64,000 nt of DNA, from NCBI GenBank assembly GCA_010015655.1, contig ML976672.1, positions 159,463 through 223,462 of the forward strand. The letters run 5' to 3'. Each line of letters begins with the position of its first letter. Position 1 is the stretch's first letter. Origin of the DNA: Bimuria novae-zelandiae CBS 107.79. Lineage: Eukaryota; Ascomycota; Dothideomycetes; Pleosporales; Didymosphaeriaceae. The notes below the pieces were generated by a model. That model did not search any database, was not told where the DNA came from, and was given only the letters and a program-made list of their open reading frames with translations. Below are positions 1 through 10,726 of this stretch, one piece after another. A program made the position numbers and the translations under genes.

Positions 1-3000
1 TTAGGCGGGCTTTACTCCCGTTATAGTAGTCCTTTTAGGGCTGCCTAGTTTAGGAGAGACACATAGAACACTAGGTAAATATTAAAGTCCTTTAGTAGCT
101 CTAGCTTATATGCCTGTTAACTAATTCGCCGTTTTACCCTATAGGGACCCTAGGACTTGTAGTTAAGTTTCTTTTTAGGCCTAGTTAACCGTATGTTGCG
201 GGCGTCGAGGTATACCATGTCCCCTACTATAAAGGTTTAGGCCTTATGCTTCCTGTTATACTACGTCGCCTAGTACGCCTGTGCCCTAAGGATCGCTTGG
301 GTTATCTGGACCCTAGTCTAGGCTAGAACTACCGCTCTGGCCCTTATTGTAGGTACTAACCCGCGCAGCTGTACTTCTCGGGGTAGGCCTATTATTAGTA
401 GATTTAGGCTGTATACTATAATAAATAGCGACACTCCTGTAGAGCTATAGATACTATTATTATACGAATATTCTGCTTTAGATAGAAGGTCCGCCTAATT
501 AGATTATTCGTAGTTACAGAACACTTAAAGGTACTATTTAAGCGTTTAGTTCTATCGTTCTATCTGTCTGTCTATCTGCGGGTGGAAGGTAGTAGAGAGG
601 AGTCGCTTAGTTCTTAAATATTAAGTAAAGGTGCTCTAATAAGCTAATACAAATAGGCTGCCTTTGTCTATAACTATTAACTTTAGAGGGCCGTGTAGGC
701 GCAGAACCTTTCTCCTAAAGACCTTAGCTAGCTCTACTACCTTTAGGTCCTTTCGCGTGGGGATATAGTGTGCCATCTTAGAAAACTAGTTAATAATTAC
801 TAGGATGCTGTTATAACGATAGGCTCTAGATTTACTTTTAGGTAGATCTATTACTATATCTATAGCGATGTCCTCTTAGATACCCCTTAGGACTAGTAGG
901 CTATTAAGTTGGCCGTGCGTTACGTATTAAACAGGTTTCGCCCTAGAGCACGCTTAACAGGTCTAGACGTAGTCCTTTACGTATTATTAAATACTAGGCT
1001 ACTAGAACTCTCGCAGCACTAGCTCTAAAGTCTTAGTAAAGCTAAAATAGCCCGCGAGGGGGTTATTATGGCATTATTAAAGGACGTATACTCTCGCCAA
1101 AGGTGGCACGTATAGCCTATTCTCGTACTATAATAGGTTGGCTAGTCCAATCATCCAGCGCTTTAGCCATTCTGGCTTTGCCATTTCTGGCCCTTAGAGG
1201 TACTAGAGGATTCGTTCTGCAGTTTTATCCCCCTGGCTATTTCTCTTTAATAGCTTTACTATAGGGTAAGCGCTTACTAAATCGTTTACCGCCGCCTCCT
1301 TAGTCGCTAACGTTCCGGGTCTAGCGACCTTTGTTACTACTACTAGTCTAGGGCTTCCTGCCTACTTTAGTAACTATAGGCTACCTGTTACGCCTGCTTT
1401 ATTTAAAGCGTCGCCTTTTAGCTATAACTTGTGCTATAGGGCCTTAAGAAGTCTCTACTAGGAACTACCTATCCCGCCTAAGCTTGTTTCCTCCTCTAAC
1501 TCGTAGTTAAGTCTCTATAATAGTCTGTTAGCGGGATTTGTCCTTCCTAGATAGTGTTTAATTTTAAAATTAAACGTCGCGAGCTATTCGGCCCACCTTG
1601 CCTATTATTTAGTTAGGACTTTTATAGACATAAACCCTTGCAGGTTAGCATAGTTAGTTAGAAGCTTAACCTTCTTGCTAACACCCTCTAGGTAGTGTCG
1701 CTAATACTTAAAAGCTTTAACGATTACTAGTAACTTACTATTATACATGTTATAGTTTCGTTCTGCCTGGTTCATCTTGCGCAAATAAAAAGTAACTAGG
1801 TGCTATTATAGCTTCCTATATTTGTCTAGTTGCGGTTAGCTTAAGATACCCGAGATCGCGAAACCTAAAGCGTTAGTTTTTACTCTCGAGAGTCTTTTAG
1901 GGTTAAAGTAGGCTAGTAAGGGCCCTTGCATGAAGCTCTCTTTTAGCTAGTAAAAAGAGGCCTTAGCCTGCTTTAGTAGGCTTATTATAACTAATTCCTC
2001 GAGTCTCTGTTGCTGTCCGCCCTTAGTGGCTCCCTCTAGCCTTCTTATTAGGGCGTGAAGGGGTGCCGCCACTTAAGAGAATCCTTCTATAAACCTTTAA
2101 TAGTAGTTAGCAAAGCTAAGGAAGATCCTAACTACTTAGACTAAGTTTAGTTTAGGCTAATCTTTTATAGAGGCGACGCGGTCCTCCTCCATCTCTACGC
2201 TGTCTAGGAATACTATAAAGCCTAGGTATTCCACCTTGCGTGTGTGGAATTCGCATTTAGACAGTTTGGCGTATAGCTAGCGTTTAACAAGGCGTTCTAG
2301 CACTATCTAAACGTGCTGGATGTGTTCCTCCTTTGTCTTAGAGTAGATAAGAATATTGTCGAGGTACACAATACAGCAGATGTCGAGAAGGTCTAATAGT
2401 GTGTTATTAATATAGCTTTAGAAGGTCGCAGGCGCGTTTATTAAGCTAAAAGGCATTACTATGTATTTATACTATTCGTACCTTATTTAGAAGGCTGTCT
2501 TCTATTCATCTCCTGCCCTAATTTAGACGCGGTGGTAGGCGTCCCTTAGGTCTAGTTTAGTGTAGATCTAGGCATCCCCTAGTCGGTTAAGGGATTCCTA
2601 TATTAAGGGAAGTAAGTATCAGTTCTTTATTATAACTATATTTAGTCCCTTATAGTTAACGCAGAGGCGGAGGCCTCTATCCTTTTTCTTTGCGAAAAGG
2701 ATTAGTGCCCTGGCGCTTAATCGCGATAGTTAAATAAAGCCCTGTTTAAGGTTCTTCTAGATATAGTCGCGCAGAACTGCTAACTCTAACTCTAATAGAC
2801 TATAGAGTGGTCTAAAAGGCACTTCCTTGCCTTCCTCGATATTAATCTTTATCTCGTGGGGGCCATGGTTAGCAAGAATGCTCGTGGCTTCTTTAGAGAA
2901 GGCTTCCTCCCACCGTCCCTAGTATTCTTTAGGTAGCGTCCCGGGTGGGCCTCTTAATATGTCCTTCAGGGTGGCATACATAACAAAATAGTTATTTACT

Positions 3001-5132
3001 ATGTCTTTAGCCGTGCCGGCAAACTCTTCTACTAATTTAGTAGAGATCTTAGTCTATTTGCGCTTCCCATAGGCGAAGCGAATAGTCTTATTATAGAAGT
3101 TTGCGATAGGGCTCCATTCTGCTAGCTAAGGCATTCCTAGGACCATGTCAAATCTACTAATATTACTAACTATAAATAGGCAACTACCGCTCTCGGTTTT
3201 ACCGTAACTATCTATAATAGTGTAGGGGAGCTTTGCCTAGCCTAGAACGCCCAAGTCTTGTCCGTTTAGCGCCACGTAGCGTTTGCCTTTTATTATTATT
3301 ACCGTAACCCCTAATCGCTTTATTAGATTGCTGCTAACAAAATTCGCTTTAGCTCTACAGTCTACTAGGGCTTTAATCTATTATTAGTTGCCCTCGTGCT
3401 GTACTTCACCGTCCAGCGCGATTAGTAAGCCACCGCTCCTATCCCTAGGGGTCCTTACAGCTACAACTAGTTATTATTAACCCTTATTATAGTTAACCTT
3501 GCCTGTAGACTATTAGGTCTCTTAGTCTATAGCTTGTCTTTCCCCGCCTTGGCCTTGTACTTTAAACAGGACGCCTTATAATAGCCTAGTTCGTGGTAGT
3601 AGAAGTATTAGTCCTTATCCTTATCCTCTACTGCCTAAGCCTTCTTCTTACTATTCTTATTGCGACGGTTGCTATCGTGGCGTCTCTAGTATAGTCTTGT
3701 GTTATTTAACCTAGATCGCTTTTAATCGCGCCTTTTATTAGCTAGCTTGTTAAGGAAGTTATTATTAACATTATATATGCGTTATTTCCTTAACTTATAA
3801 GGTTTTAACGCTTACTAATGCATATTTACTTTTACTTCTAAGCAAGAGAGGCTCTTCTATTCGCGTAGCTACTATTTAAGGCGTTCTTAGATTTTCTTAT
3901 CTAGTGCTATGTAGAAGTTATTAATATAGTCTTTATTATTATTATCTAAGGCCTTCTTTAGGTCGCATTCCTCCTATTAGTCCTTAAGGTAGTTAAGGAG
4001 TTCTGTAGGGGTCTTCTTACCTTGTTTAGCTACCTTAATCCTTTAGCGAGCGGCACTCTTTCGCTCCTAGGCTAATCCTAGGGAGTCTACTATAGTCTAC
4101 TATAGAAGGTCCTAGGTAACTTTCCTGTATCGCTTCCGCTCTAGGATCTTAGCGACTATTTAGTTCTAGTAGTTACGTTATGTATCTTCTAAGTATCTTA
4201 CTGCGAACCTAACCTGCGCTTTATTAGTTTTAAGAGCAGGTAAGAAGTTAATATAGTCCTTATAGGCCCTCTTTTATAAGTTTAGTTCCTTGCAACCCCT
4301 ACCCTTAAATTAAGGGGGTTCTAGCGGCTTTAGTAGCTATACGTCTAGGGTAGTAGCTACTGTTTAGATCCAACGTTCTTTATCGTGGCTAGTGTAGGCC
4401 TGGCCTCGTCTATCCTTCTTCCGCGGGCGTTAGATGCTTCTAGAGGCCTTAGATTAGTCTTAACTAGCATTATCTAAGCTTAAGGACGCGTCCTCTATTA
4501 AGCTATTACTTAATAGGTTATCGCTTGTGTCTTTAGCCTCGTCCGGGTTGCCGTGACCCTCCTTAGGCTCTAGGGAGTTATTAGAGATACTGGTAGTTGT
4601 TATCTTGTTCTTAATTAGGGTCTTGCCTTTAGATTAGTAACGCTTTGCTATTAGGGAGGTCTCTAGTTCTTAGATGCGTTATTAGAGCTATAGCACGCCT
4701 AGGCGTTCTTAAAGGGTAACTTTCTCTAATTATTAGTTATTATTACTACTTATAATAGTAGGGGGGTCTTCCTCTAGGTCTGTAGGTATCGTTAGGTCTT
4801 CTATAGGCGTTGTAACTATTAGAGGCTCTTATTTAGAGGGTTCTACGGGTAGTAACCTGCTTTAAGGGTCTCCTGCTATTTTTAAGGTCTGGCGGGTAAC
4901 TCTTCGTGTCGATTCCATCGTACAGGTAAATTAGATATAAGGGGGTAAGGGATCGTATTGTAAAAAAGCGCCCTGACTACGGGCGACTTAGTCTATCCAC
5001 AGTACTAAGGCGATCCCTTAGAGAGGGAAGAGAAGGGCTGCGGCGAGGGAAGTAGATAGGCGGAAGGCCCGGATAGCGCCGTTCTAGAGCGGACTAGGGC
5101 CGTCGAGGGCCCTCGACCTACGACTCGTGATA
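1..5132 (-). mobile_element. Ty3/Gypsy chromovirus copy 1 (5' part, RIP-degraded)
   Basis: Minus-strand LTR retrotransposon whose 3' end lies beyond the left edge. In element order: 5' LTR 5132-4959, a 40-nt leader, gag ATG at 4918 (product begins MESTRRVTRQT), a degenerate CCHC knuckle near 3560-3600 (reads YYHELGYYKASC, so Cys/His changed to Tyr), an aspartic protease DCxA-type site near 3305-3370, and reverse transcriptase motif YLDNILIY at 2346-2370, followed by RNase H and integrase sequence toward position 1. The frame is broken by many TAG/TAA codons and TpA is in great excess, as expected after RIP. It aligns base for base with 56115-61246 (constant offset 56114 at both ends), so the two are copies of one family. 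The second Asp of the usual YLDD site is Asn in both copies. Confidence 0.93.
4959..5132 (-). repeat. 5' LTR of Gypsy copy 1
   Basis: 174-bp LTR matching 54060-54233 and 61073-61246. On the plus strand it begins TGTAAAAAAGCGCC and ends GTGATA, where the other two copies end GTGACA, so the terminal CA has become TA. It contains CGATCCCTTA at 5011-5020, complementary to TAAGGGATCG at 4946-4955 just outside the LTR (see findings). The adjacent ATTAT at 5133-5137 would be one half of the target duplication; the partner is outside the window. Confidence 0.92.
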
Positions 5133-6240
5133 ATTATAAGTAATAGCTATGTTATACTTCGCGCCCCTCTTTAGGCACTTACTATATTTTCCTAAATAAA
5201 CTAATACTTTATAGACCTATAAGTAAGTCTTATAGTTAAAGTATATTAATACTATAATACTTCTATACACCTCGATAGTAAAGATAAGTTTATAATAATA
5301 ATAAGTATTAGTTATTTAGTTAGTAGGCATAATTCTTCGCGGATAAAAACTAGGAAAAAAGGAATAGTATTATAAACTAAAAATAAGGTAAAAAAGATAA
5401 GCGCTTATAAGGATAAGTAACTAAGGAATAGATTAATAAGCACGTTAAAAAGCTAGTCTTAAAGTTACGTAACTACTAAGTTAATTAGTAGTACTAAGTA
5501 ATAAAGCAGGACACGTAACTACTTAGTTAATTATTAGTACTAAGTAACTAAGCACGTAAGTATATATATATATAGAATAGTTTCCTTTATTATGCTTCTT
5601 ATAGTTAACTTATATATCTTCTATGCGAGTACGTTCTCCTATATAGACTAATAGTTATCTTATTTTATTATAAAATTAAATTATCTAGCCTCGCGCTAAG
5701 TGTCGCATTAATTTATACTACTAAATAATTTATAAAGCACTACGATACCTTACCGCCCTAACCTGGATTAGAACAAGGTGTGAGCGCCTTATAATAGTAA
5801 TAATAAGGCTCTATGCTATACTTCGCGATTTTATTATATAAAAGCTTAAAATAAAGTTTATATTTTATCTCTAAATTAGCGTTATAGTAATTACTATTAA
5901 TTTTAGTTATTTAGTATAATATTACGACGTCGCTATTACGCTTAATAAGGTAATTAACCTAAAATATACTTACGTCCTTTTAAGTAATATAGGACGTAAA
6001 GTTCTATATTATTTACTATGTAGGAGGAAGGCCACGTTTAGTAAGGCGCTTAATATATTATAGAAGCTACTTTTCTTATTATAGGCTAAGTATATAGCGC
6101 GAAGTATTCGTAATTATACGCGCCTACGTAATATGTTAGTGCCAACGTATTAACGTAGAATATATAACGCTAAATTATTTTATAATTTTATTATATAATA
6201 AAAATTCTTTTAATTTTTATAATTTAATTGCTGCTATCCC
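5133..6240. other. AT-rich, gene-free RIP-like sequence
   Basis: No open frame or recognisable domain on either strand. TpA-rich throughout. A 35-bp segment starting ACGTAACTACTAAGTTAATT at 5466 is repeated with few changes 48 bp later (5514-5548). A (TA)n run lies near 5558-5572. The inverted pair ATACTTCGCGC (5154) and GCGCGAAGTAT (6096) could be remains of a transposon end, but I cannot assign a family. Composition changes abruptly to normal at about 6240-6300. Confidence 0.6.
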
Positions 6241-6384
6241 GGCGTTAATTAGGTCTATATTAATGGAGTTATGGCGCGTTAAAGTAGGTGCGCTATCACG
6301 CGGGGTTGCGCATTGAGTGATGTTGCGCACTGACTGCCGAGACACGGTATAGCCGAGCTTATAGTTCACATCTACCAAGACCCC

Positions 6385-7857
6385 TCACCGATATCTACTA
6401 CTCCAGCTTCGATCCAAGACACCCAAGCCACTAACCGGGACACCGCTCCCCTTTCTCTCGTCAAAGTTCGGTATGGTCAGCCCCATCCTTTCCTTCTCTA
6501 AATAATCCTGCTCCTCCTCCCTACGCCGCATCTCTTCTGCCTCCCGTCGCGCTTCCTCCACATACTTTCTCCGCTCCGCCCGCGCCTTCTCCTGCAGCTC
6601 GCCAAACGGATCGAATCGCTCGGAAGCCGGGTCTCTGAACGGATTCTTGATCCAACTGCCTCGATCTGTTAAAGTGGTAGAGCGTGGACGTCCGCGGAGC
6701 TGATCGTATGCTTTGTTGAGGGGCGGGTCAGCGAAGGGGTTCGGTGTCGGCTGCCCACGGATCATTGACGGTGTCGCGGCCATACGTGATGCATTAGAAT
6801 TCGTAGACACAGTTTCGGGGCGTTGGTAGTGCGAACCGCCAAACAGCGAGCCACTGTACGTCGAAGACTTTGTCATGTGAGCGAGACTAGGTGGCGGTCC
6901 TCCAAGGCCATCGCCTATGTGTGTGGTCTCTGGCGCATGCAGCGAGCCGCAGTTGCCGGGGTTGAAGGCATCCTGGGCATGTCGCATCGAGCTCTCATCG
7001 TTTCGCCTCTTTCGGCGCCTGAAGAAGATAAATATGCCAACCATGAGTGCGACTAAGCCTATGACCGACAAGGTGATTGCGGCTACCTCTCCACCTTTGC
7101 TTATAATCGTCCTCTGGTGGTCGTGCTCTCTTCCAATTCCGGACCTCTCGCCATCAAGCTCAGATTGCGCAGGTACAAATGTTGTTCCAATCGTAGCGGG
7201 TCGGCTCTGCCTAATTTGTGATGGTGTCTCAGTTGGACTTGGTAGCGAAGATGTGGGAATTGGTGGTGGCGATGATGTGCCTAAAAACACGGGCTTTCTA
7301 ACAAGGGTTGATGAGGGACTCCCTGTAGTCGATAGCACTGGCGTTGCCGTTCCCAAGACTATCGACTGTGAAGTTATCGTTGCATTTACATCCCGTGCTG
7401 GGGTGGAAGTGACTGGCAGTGCCGCTGGAGCTGATGGCGTAGGCCCGTCGGACGAAGCTGTTCCCTGTGCTGCAGTGGACGTTGCGCTGGGCGATGAAGT
7501 CGTCGTCTGCTCTTGTGCCGTCGATATTGGCAGTGATGGCGTTGACGGAGCCGCACTTACTTGAGCAACCGTTGAGCTTATCACCTGTGAGCTGATCTTT
7601 GAAGTCTGTGCAGCCTGTGGAGGCGCTGGTGGCTGCAAGCTACTGGAGACACCCGATGCAGCAGGCGATGGTAGACCGGAAGACTTTGGAGAATCGGGCG
7701 ATTCTGGGGCACCCGAAATGTCCGGGCTATCATGGCTGTTGGGGACGCCTGACCTGTTTGGACTCTCCGGGACCTCTGCTGTTGCACCATTCTGTCGCCG
7801 GACACGAGTAGGCGTAATCTGGATTGACGAGGGCCGGCGAAGTTGATAAAGACCCAT
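6385..7857 (-). CDS. Hypothetical single-pass membrane protein with Ser/Thr/Pro-rich ectodomain
   Basis: 490-residue uninterrupted frame. Residues ~1-230 are very rich in Ser, Thr, Pro and Ala (low-complexity, probably O-glycosylated). One transmembrane helix follows at about 255-280 (AAITLSVIGLVALMVGIFIF), then a basic stop-transfer FFRRRKRR. The cytoplasmic tail ends in a charged coiled coil (about 435-470, EKARAERRKYVEEARREAEE). The architecture resembles fungal wall-stress sensor-like proteins (Mid2/Wsc type), but there is no Cys-rich domain and no N-terminal signal peptide in this frame. A short upstream exon supplying one is therefore possible, although I could not find it. Function is not assigned. 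Strand is supported by the length of the frame and the clean membrane topology; the overlapping plus-strand frame at 6917-7564 is a shadow. Confidence 0.75.
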   Translation of the reverse strand: MGLYQLRRPSSIQITPTRVRRQNGATAEVPESPNRSGVPNSHDSPDISGAPESPDSPKSSGLPSPAASGVSSSLQPPAPPQAAQTSKISSQVISSTVAQVSAAPSTPSLPISTAQEQTTTSSPSATSTAAQGTASSDGPTPSAPAALPVTSTPARDVNATITSQSIVLGTATPVLSTTGSPSSTLVRKPVFLGTSSPPPIPTSSLPSPTETPSQIRQSRPATIGTTFVPAQSELDGERSGIGREHDHQRTIISKGGEVAAITLSVIGLVALMVGIFIFFRRRKRRNDESSMRHAQDAFNPGNCGSLHAPETTHIGDGLGGPPPSLAHMTKSSTYSGSLFGGSHYQRPETVSTNSNASRMAATPSMIRGQPTPNPFADPPLNKAYDQLRGRPRSTTLTDRGSWIKNPFRDPASERFDPFGELQEKARAERRKYVEEARREAEEMRRREEEQDYLEKERMGLTIPNFDERKGSGVPVSGLGVLDRSWSSRYR

Positions 7858-9504
7858 CTTGAAGATTGGCGATAAAGATTAAAAAGTACAAACACAGCAG
7901 AGAAATCGTATTAGGTATTCGAAGTCGCTACGACGAAAGAAAAGACGTCTCCAGGACAAGAAGCAAACATCCGGTCAACGGAAAGACGAAAGGAATGAAG
8001 ATGGCGTGACTTCTCGGGCACAAGCAACTCGAGGAAGAGCGGAAGAAAGAAGAAACTAAGCGGACAAGAATGGAATGCCAACCTTTACATGACGCACGCC
8101 TCCCCATCCGCCCTTCATGGCTCTTTCGTCGCACAAATGCGGGTCTGACGATAAACGCCGAGAGCTCAATAATTGGAGATCTGCATTGACCGCACCAAAT
8201 GGCTCGGGTACCTATAGTACCCAAGACGTGAAGCGCACCATCCAGAGCACTGCCGGTTGACGCCTCAGGTGCATCGTTGTTTCGTTTGGCGCTGCTGGAT
8301 GACGAGTGGTGGGTGCGTAGGACCTGAAACGCGTACGCGTTTGATGTGCAGCAACGTGAGGAACATCGTGCTTCAGCTACTGCAGGGAACGGCAGCCGCA
8401 TGGTAGTTCCAAACGGCTAGACAGCATCTGTGACCATTTTGGACACAACAACATGAGGGCTGGTGGCGCATGAGTAGAAAGCATGCCGATCCTGACAGGC
8501 TGAGGCTCTGCTGGTGACAGCACTTCGGCGCTCCTCAAGGCATCTGGAAATGATCATTAAGGCACGATAGCTGCTGACATCATTCGGATTCACCACTCCC
8601 GATGAAAGAGGAGACGGAGTGATGGCAGTGGATGGTACGGACGACGAGGTGGGGAGACGTTCCTGCAGGTGGAGCACGAGGGGGATCTTCATTTCCGGTT
8701 ACCGTAGCGAACGTTTGCAAGCAGAAGCTTCGCATGTGCCTGCCAAGGTGTCCATCCTCGTCTCGCAATACCGCTTCACAACATAAACCTGGCTTGCTCC
8801 TAAAGCTGGAAGCGTTCCCAGACTATCATTAATCATGTATTTTCAGCAAGGCTGCGCTAACCTCGTGATCTTCTAGTACTTGACAGACGAGTGCACGCGC
8901 GTTTCCACGATTCCCTTCCCCAACAACCCCCTCGTCGAAGCACCCACACGCTGCTACCTAGCACGTGCGAAACGACCTGCCTGAAGAGTACCAGAAGAGC
9001 TTTTGAAGCAAAGCCTTTAAAAACGGAGGTCAAACGCCTCTAAGGTCCAGAACAGCTTTATGGCGGTGTTTCCCAAACCGGGCCACGCGGCTGTGGTCAC
9101 TCTATCTCTATTCTATTCGAAACTCTCTGCGATATTCTTCACGAGCAGGGTGGAACGCTTTATATGCACATTAAGGTCACAACGGTGTACTTCCACGTCG
9201 GCGAAGGGTTAGTGCAAAGGTGACGGAAATTTAGTCCTTGTACTGCTGGGCCTGGGGCAAACACAGGTCAAAACCAAGTACTTCGAGCTATTTTATTACT
9301 CACCTTGAGCTATCTCGCAGGTATGAACCGTTTCGATTCAAATGTGATATTGTTTATTATGGGATCACACGCAAGTCAAGGATCCCAATATAGGTTACAT
9401 AGTGACTTGTATTCATAAAATCCTTAGACTGAAATCCGCCGGTGAATACTCATCCTTCTCATCAGTCAGTCTCGCTGCGCCGCATCGTCTCCCGCTTAGG
9501 TCCC
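7858..9504. other. Intergenic region, no supported gene
   Basis: Normal base composition. Only short overlapping frames on both strands (for example 7928-8401 minus, 8632-8832 plus), none with a recognisable domain, good start context or introns that extend them. It should hold the promoter of the minus-strand membrane protein gene and the 3' flank of DUG3. Confidence 0.5.
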
Positions 9505-10726
9505 TTACTTGCTGTCTGCGTCTGGATCTTCTGCATTCAGCGCCGCGTCATATTCGATCGGCACCTCGATCTCCGTCCCCTCTTCGCCAACCGTCAGTGC
9601 ACAGTTCTTCCCAATCAGGATCCATTCCTTCTCGTCGTACGTCGTCGGCTCGCTGGCGATGATTGTGTGTTTGCCGATCCTCTTGTCCTCGCCCCAAATG
9701 GCTTGTTCGTTGACCAAGTCTCTGGAGTCCGGGTGTCCGGGGTACTTCGTATTAAGCGTACGCCCGGCGAACTCGGACCAGTAAAGCGAGGGCGGCTGTT
9801 CGGTGGCGTGGTTGCGGAAGCGGATCGCTACCATCTTCTGGCCGTCAGTCGTACAGAAGTTCAGCGAGTTTGGTGTGCGCGCGTCACCAGTCTTGATTTT
9901 CTGAAGCTCCAAGATCTGAACAACCGTTTTCTGCATCGCGACGAGCATTTCCGGCAGAGGATACGTCAGTTGCCAAGATTCCTTCTTGCCGTGGTTTGTG
10001 AGGTTCGTCATGTACAGCGCGGCGGCATGTTCGCTGTCGGTGGAACCCAAAACGTTGCAATATGCGTCGAAAGACATTAGATCTGTCATTTCCCGACGAA
10101 TGGCGGAAAAATTTGACACCACACCGTTGTGCATGAAAACGTGCCGGCCGAAGACGAAGGGGTGAGAGTTCACTTGCGTCACGGTGCTGCCGCTGCTTGC
10201 TCGGATGTGTGCAAATACGCAGTAGGTTTCCGTGTTTTCGCAAAGTGACCGAAAGTTGAAGTCGTTAATAGGAGGTGATTGCGACTTGTAGAGTGCGGGA
10301 CGAGAACCCTCAGTTCCCTTCATGTAGGAACTTGTTGCATTGGTATACCAAGCAATCCCAAGGCCCTGATGGCGGTCAAAACATAAGCCTATCCTATATG
10401 AGCTTTCGATGTATAATTACGTCCATGTTGAGCAGCGAGTTTCGCATGCGAATGAGAGCGTCCGAGCTGTGGTCAAGCTCCTTCTCCTTGTCATGAGGAA
10501 GTAAGCCGGGAAGATAATGTTCTATTGCAATATGAATTTTGTAAGCTAGGACATTGACTGAACTATACCTGAGCATTGCTTGCTGAATCAACAGTGAGTA
10601 CACGTTGCGTACCGTTAGAGAAACCCCACTAAAGAATTCTTACCTGATACTATTGGCTGGTGTGATGAGAACGTCCGAGAGAAGACACGGTTCTATCGGA
10701 CTAATGTACGCGAACCAACGGCACAT
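9505..10726 (-). CDS. DUG3: Dug3-type class II glutamine amidotransferase (glutathione degradation)
   Basis: Four-exon gene giving 352 residues (yeast Dug3 is similar in size). Exons on the minus strand are 10726-10644, 10582-10569 (only 14 nt), 10521-10421 and 10365-9505; introns are 61, 47 and 55 nt, all GT..AG. The product begins MCRWFAY, so Cys2 becomes the N-terminal catalytic Cys of the Ntn/GATase-II fold after Met removal. The splice joins restore the conserved NSISKQ...HYLPGL and NMDGLGIAWYTN blocks. Further family motifs are VFAHIRASSGS, NSHPFVFGRHVFMHNGVVSNF, GSTDSEHAAALY and FRNHATEQPPSLYWSEF. With Dug2, this subunit hydrolyses glutathione in the cytosol by the gamma-glutamyltransferase-independent DUG pathway. 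That assignment is family knowledge; nothing next to it belongs to the pathway. Confidence 0.93.

Noticed and set aside
6917..7564. Plus-strand 215-residue frame
   Set aside because: Antisense to the 490-residue membrane protein and composed of its low-complexity region read backwards; a shadow.
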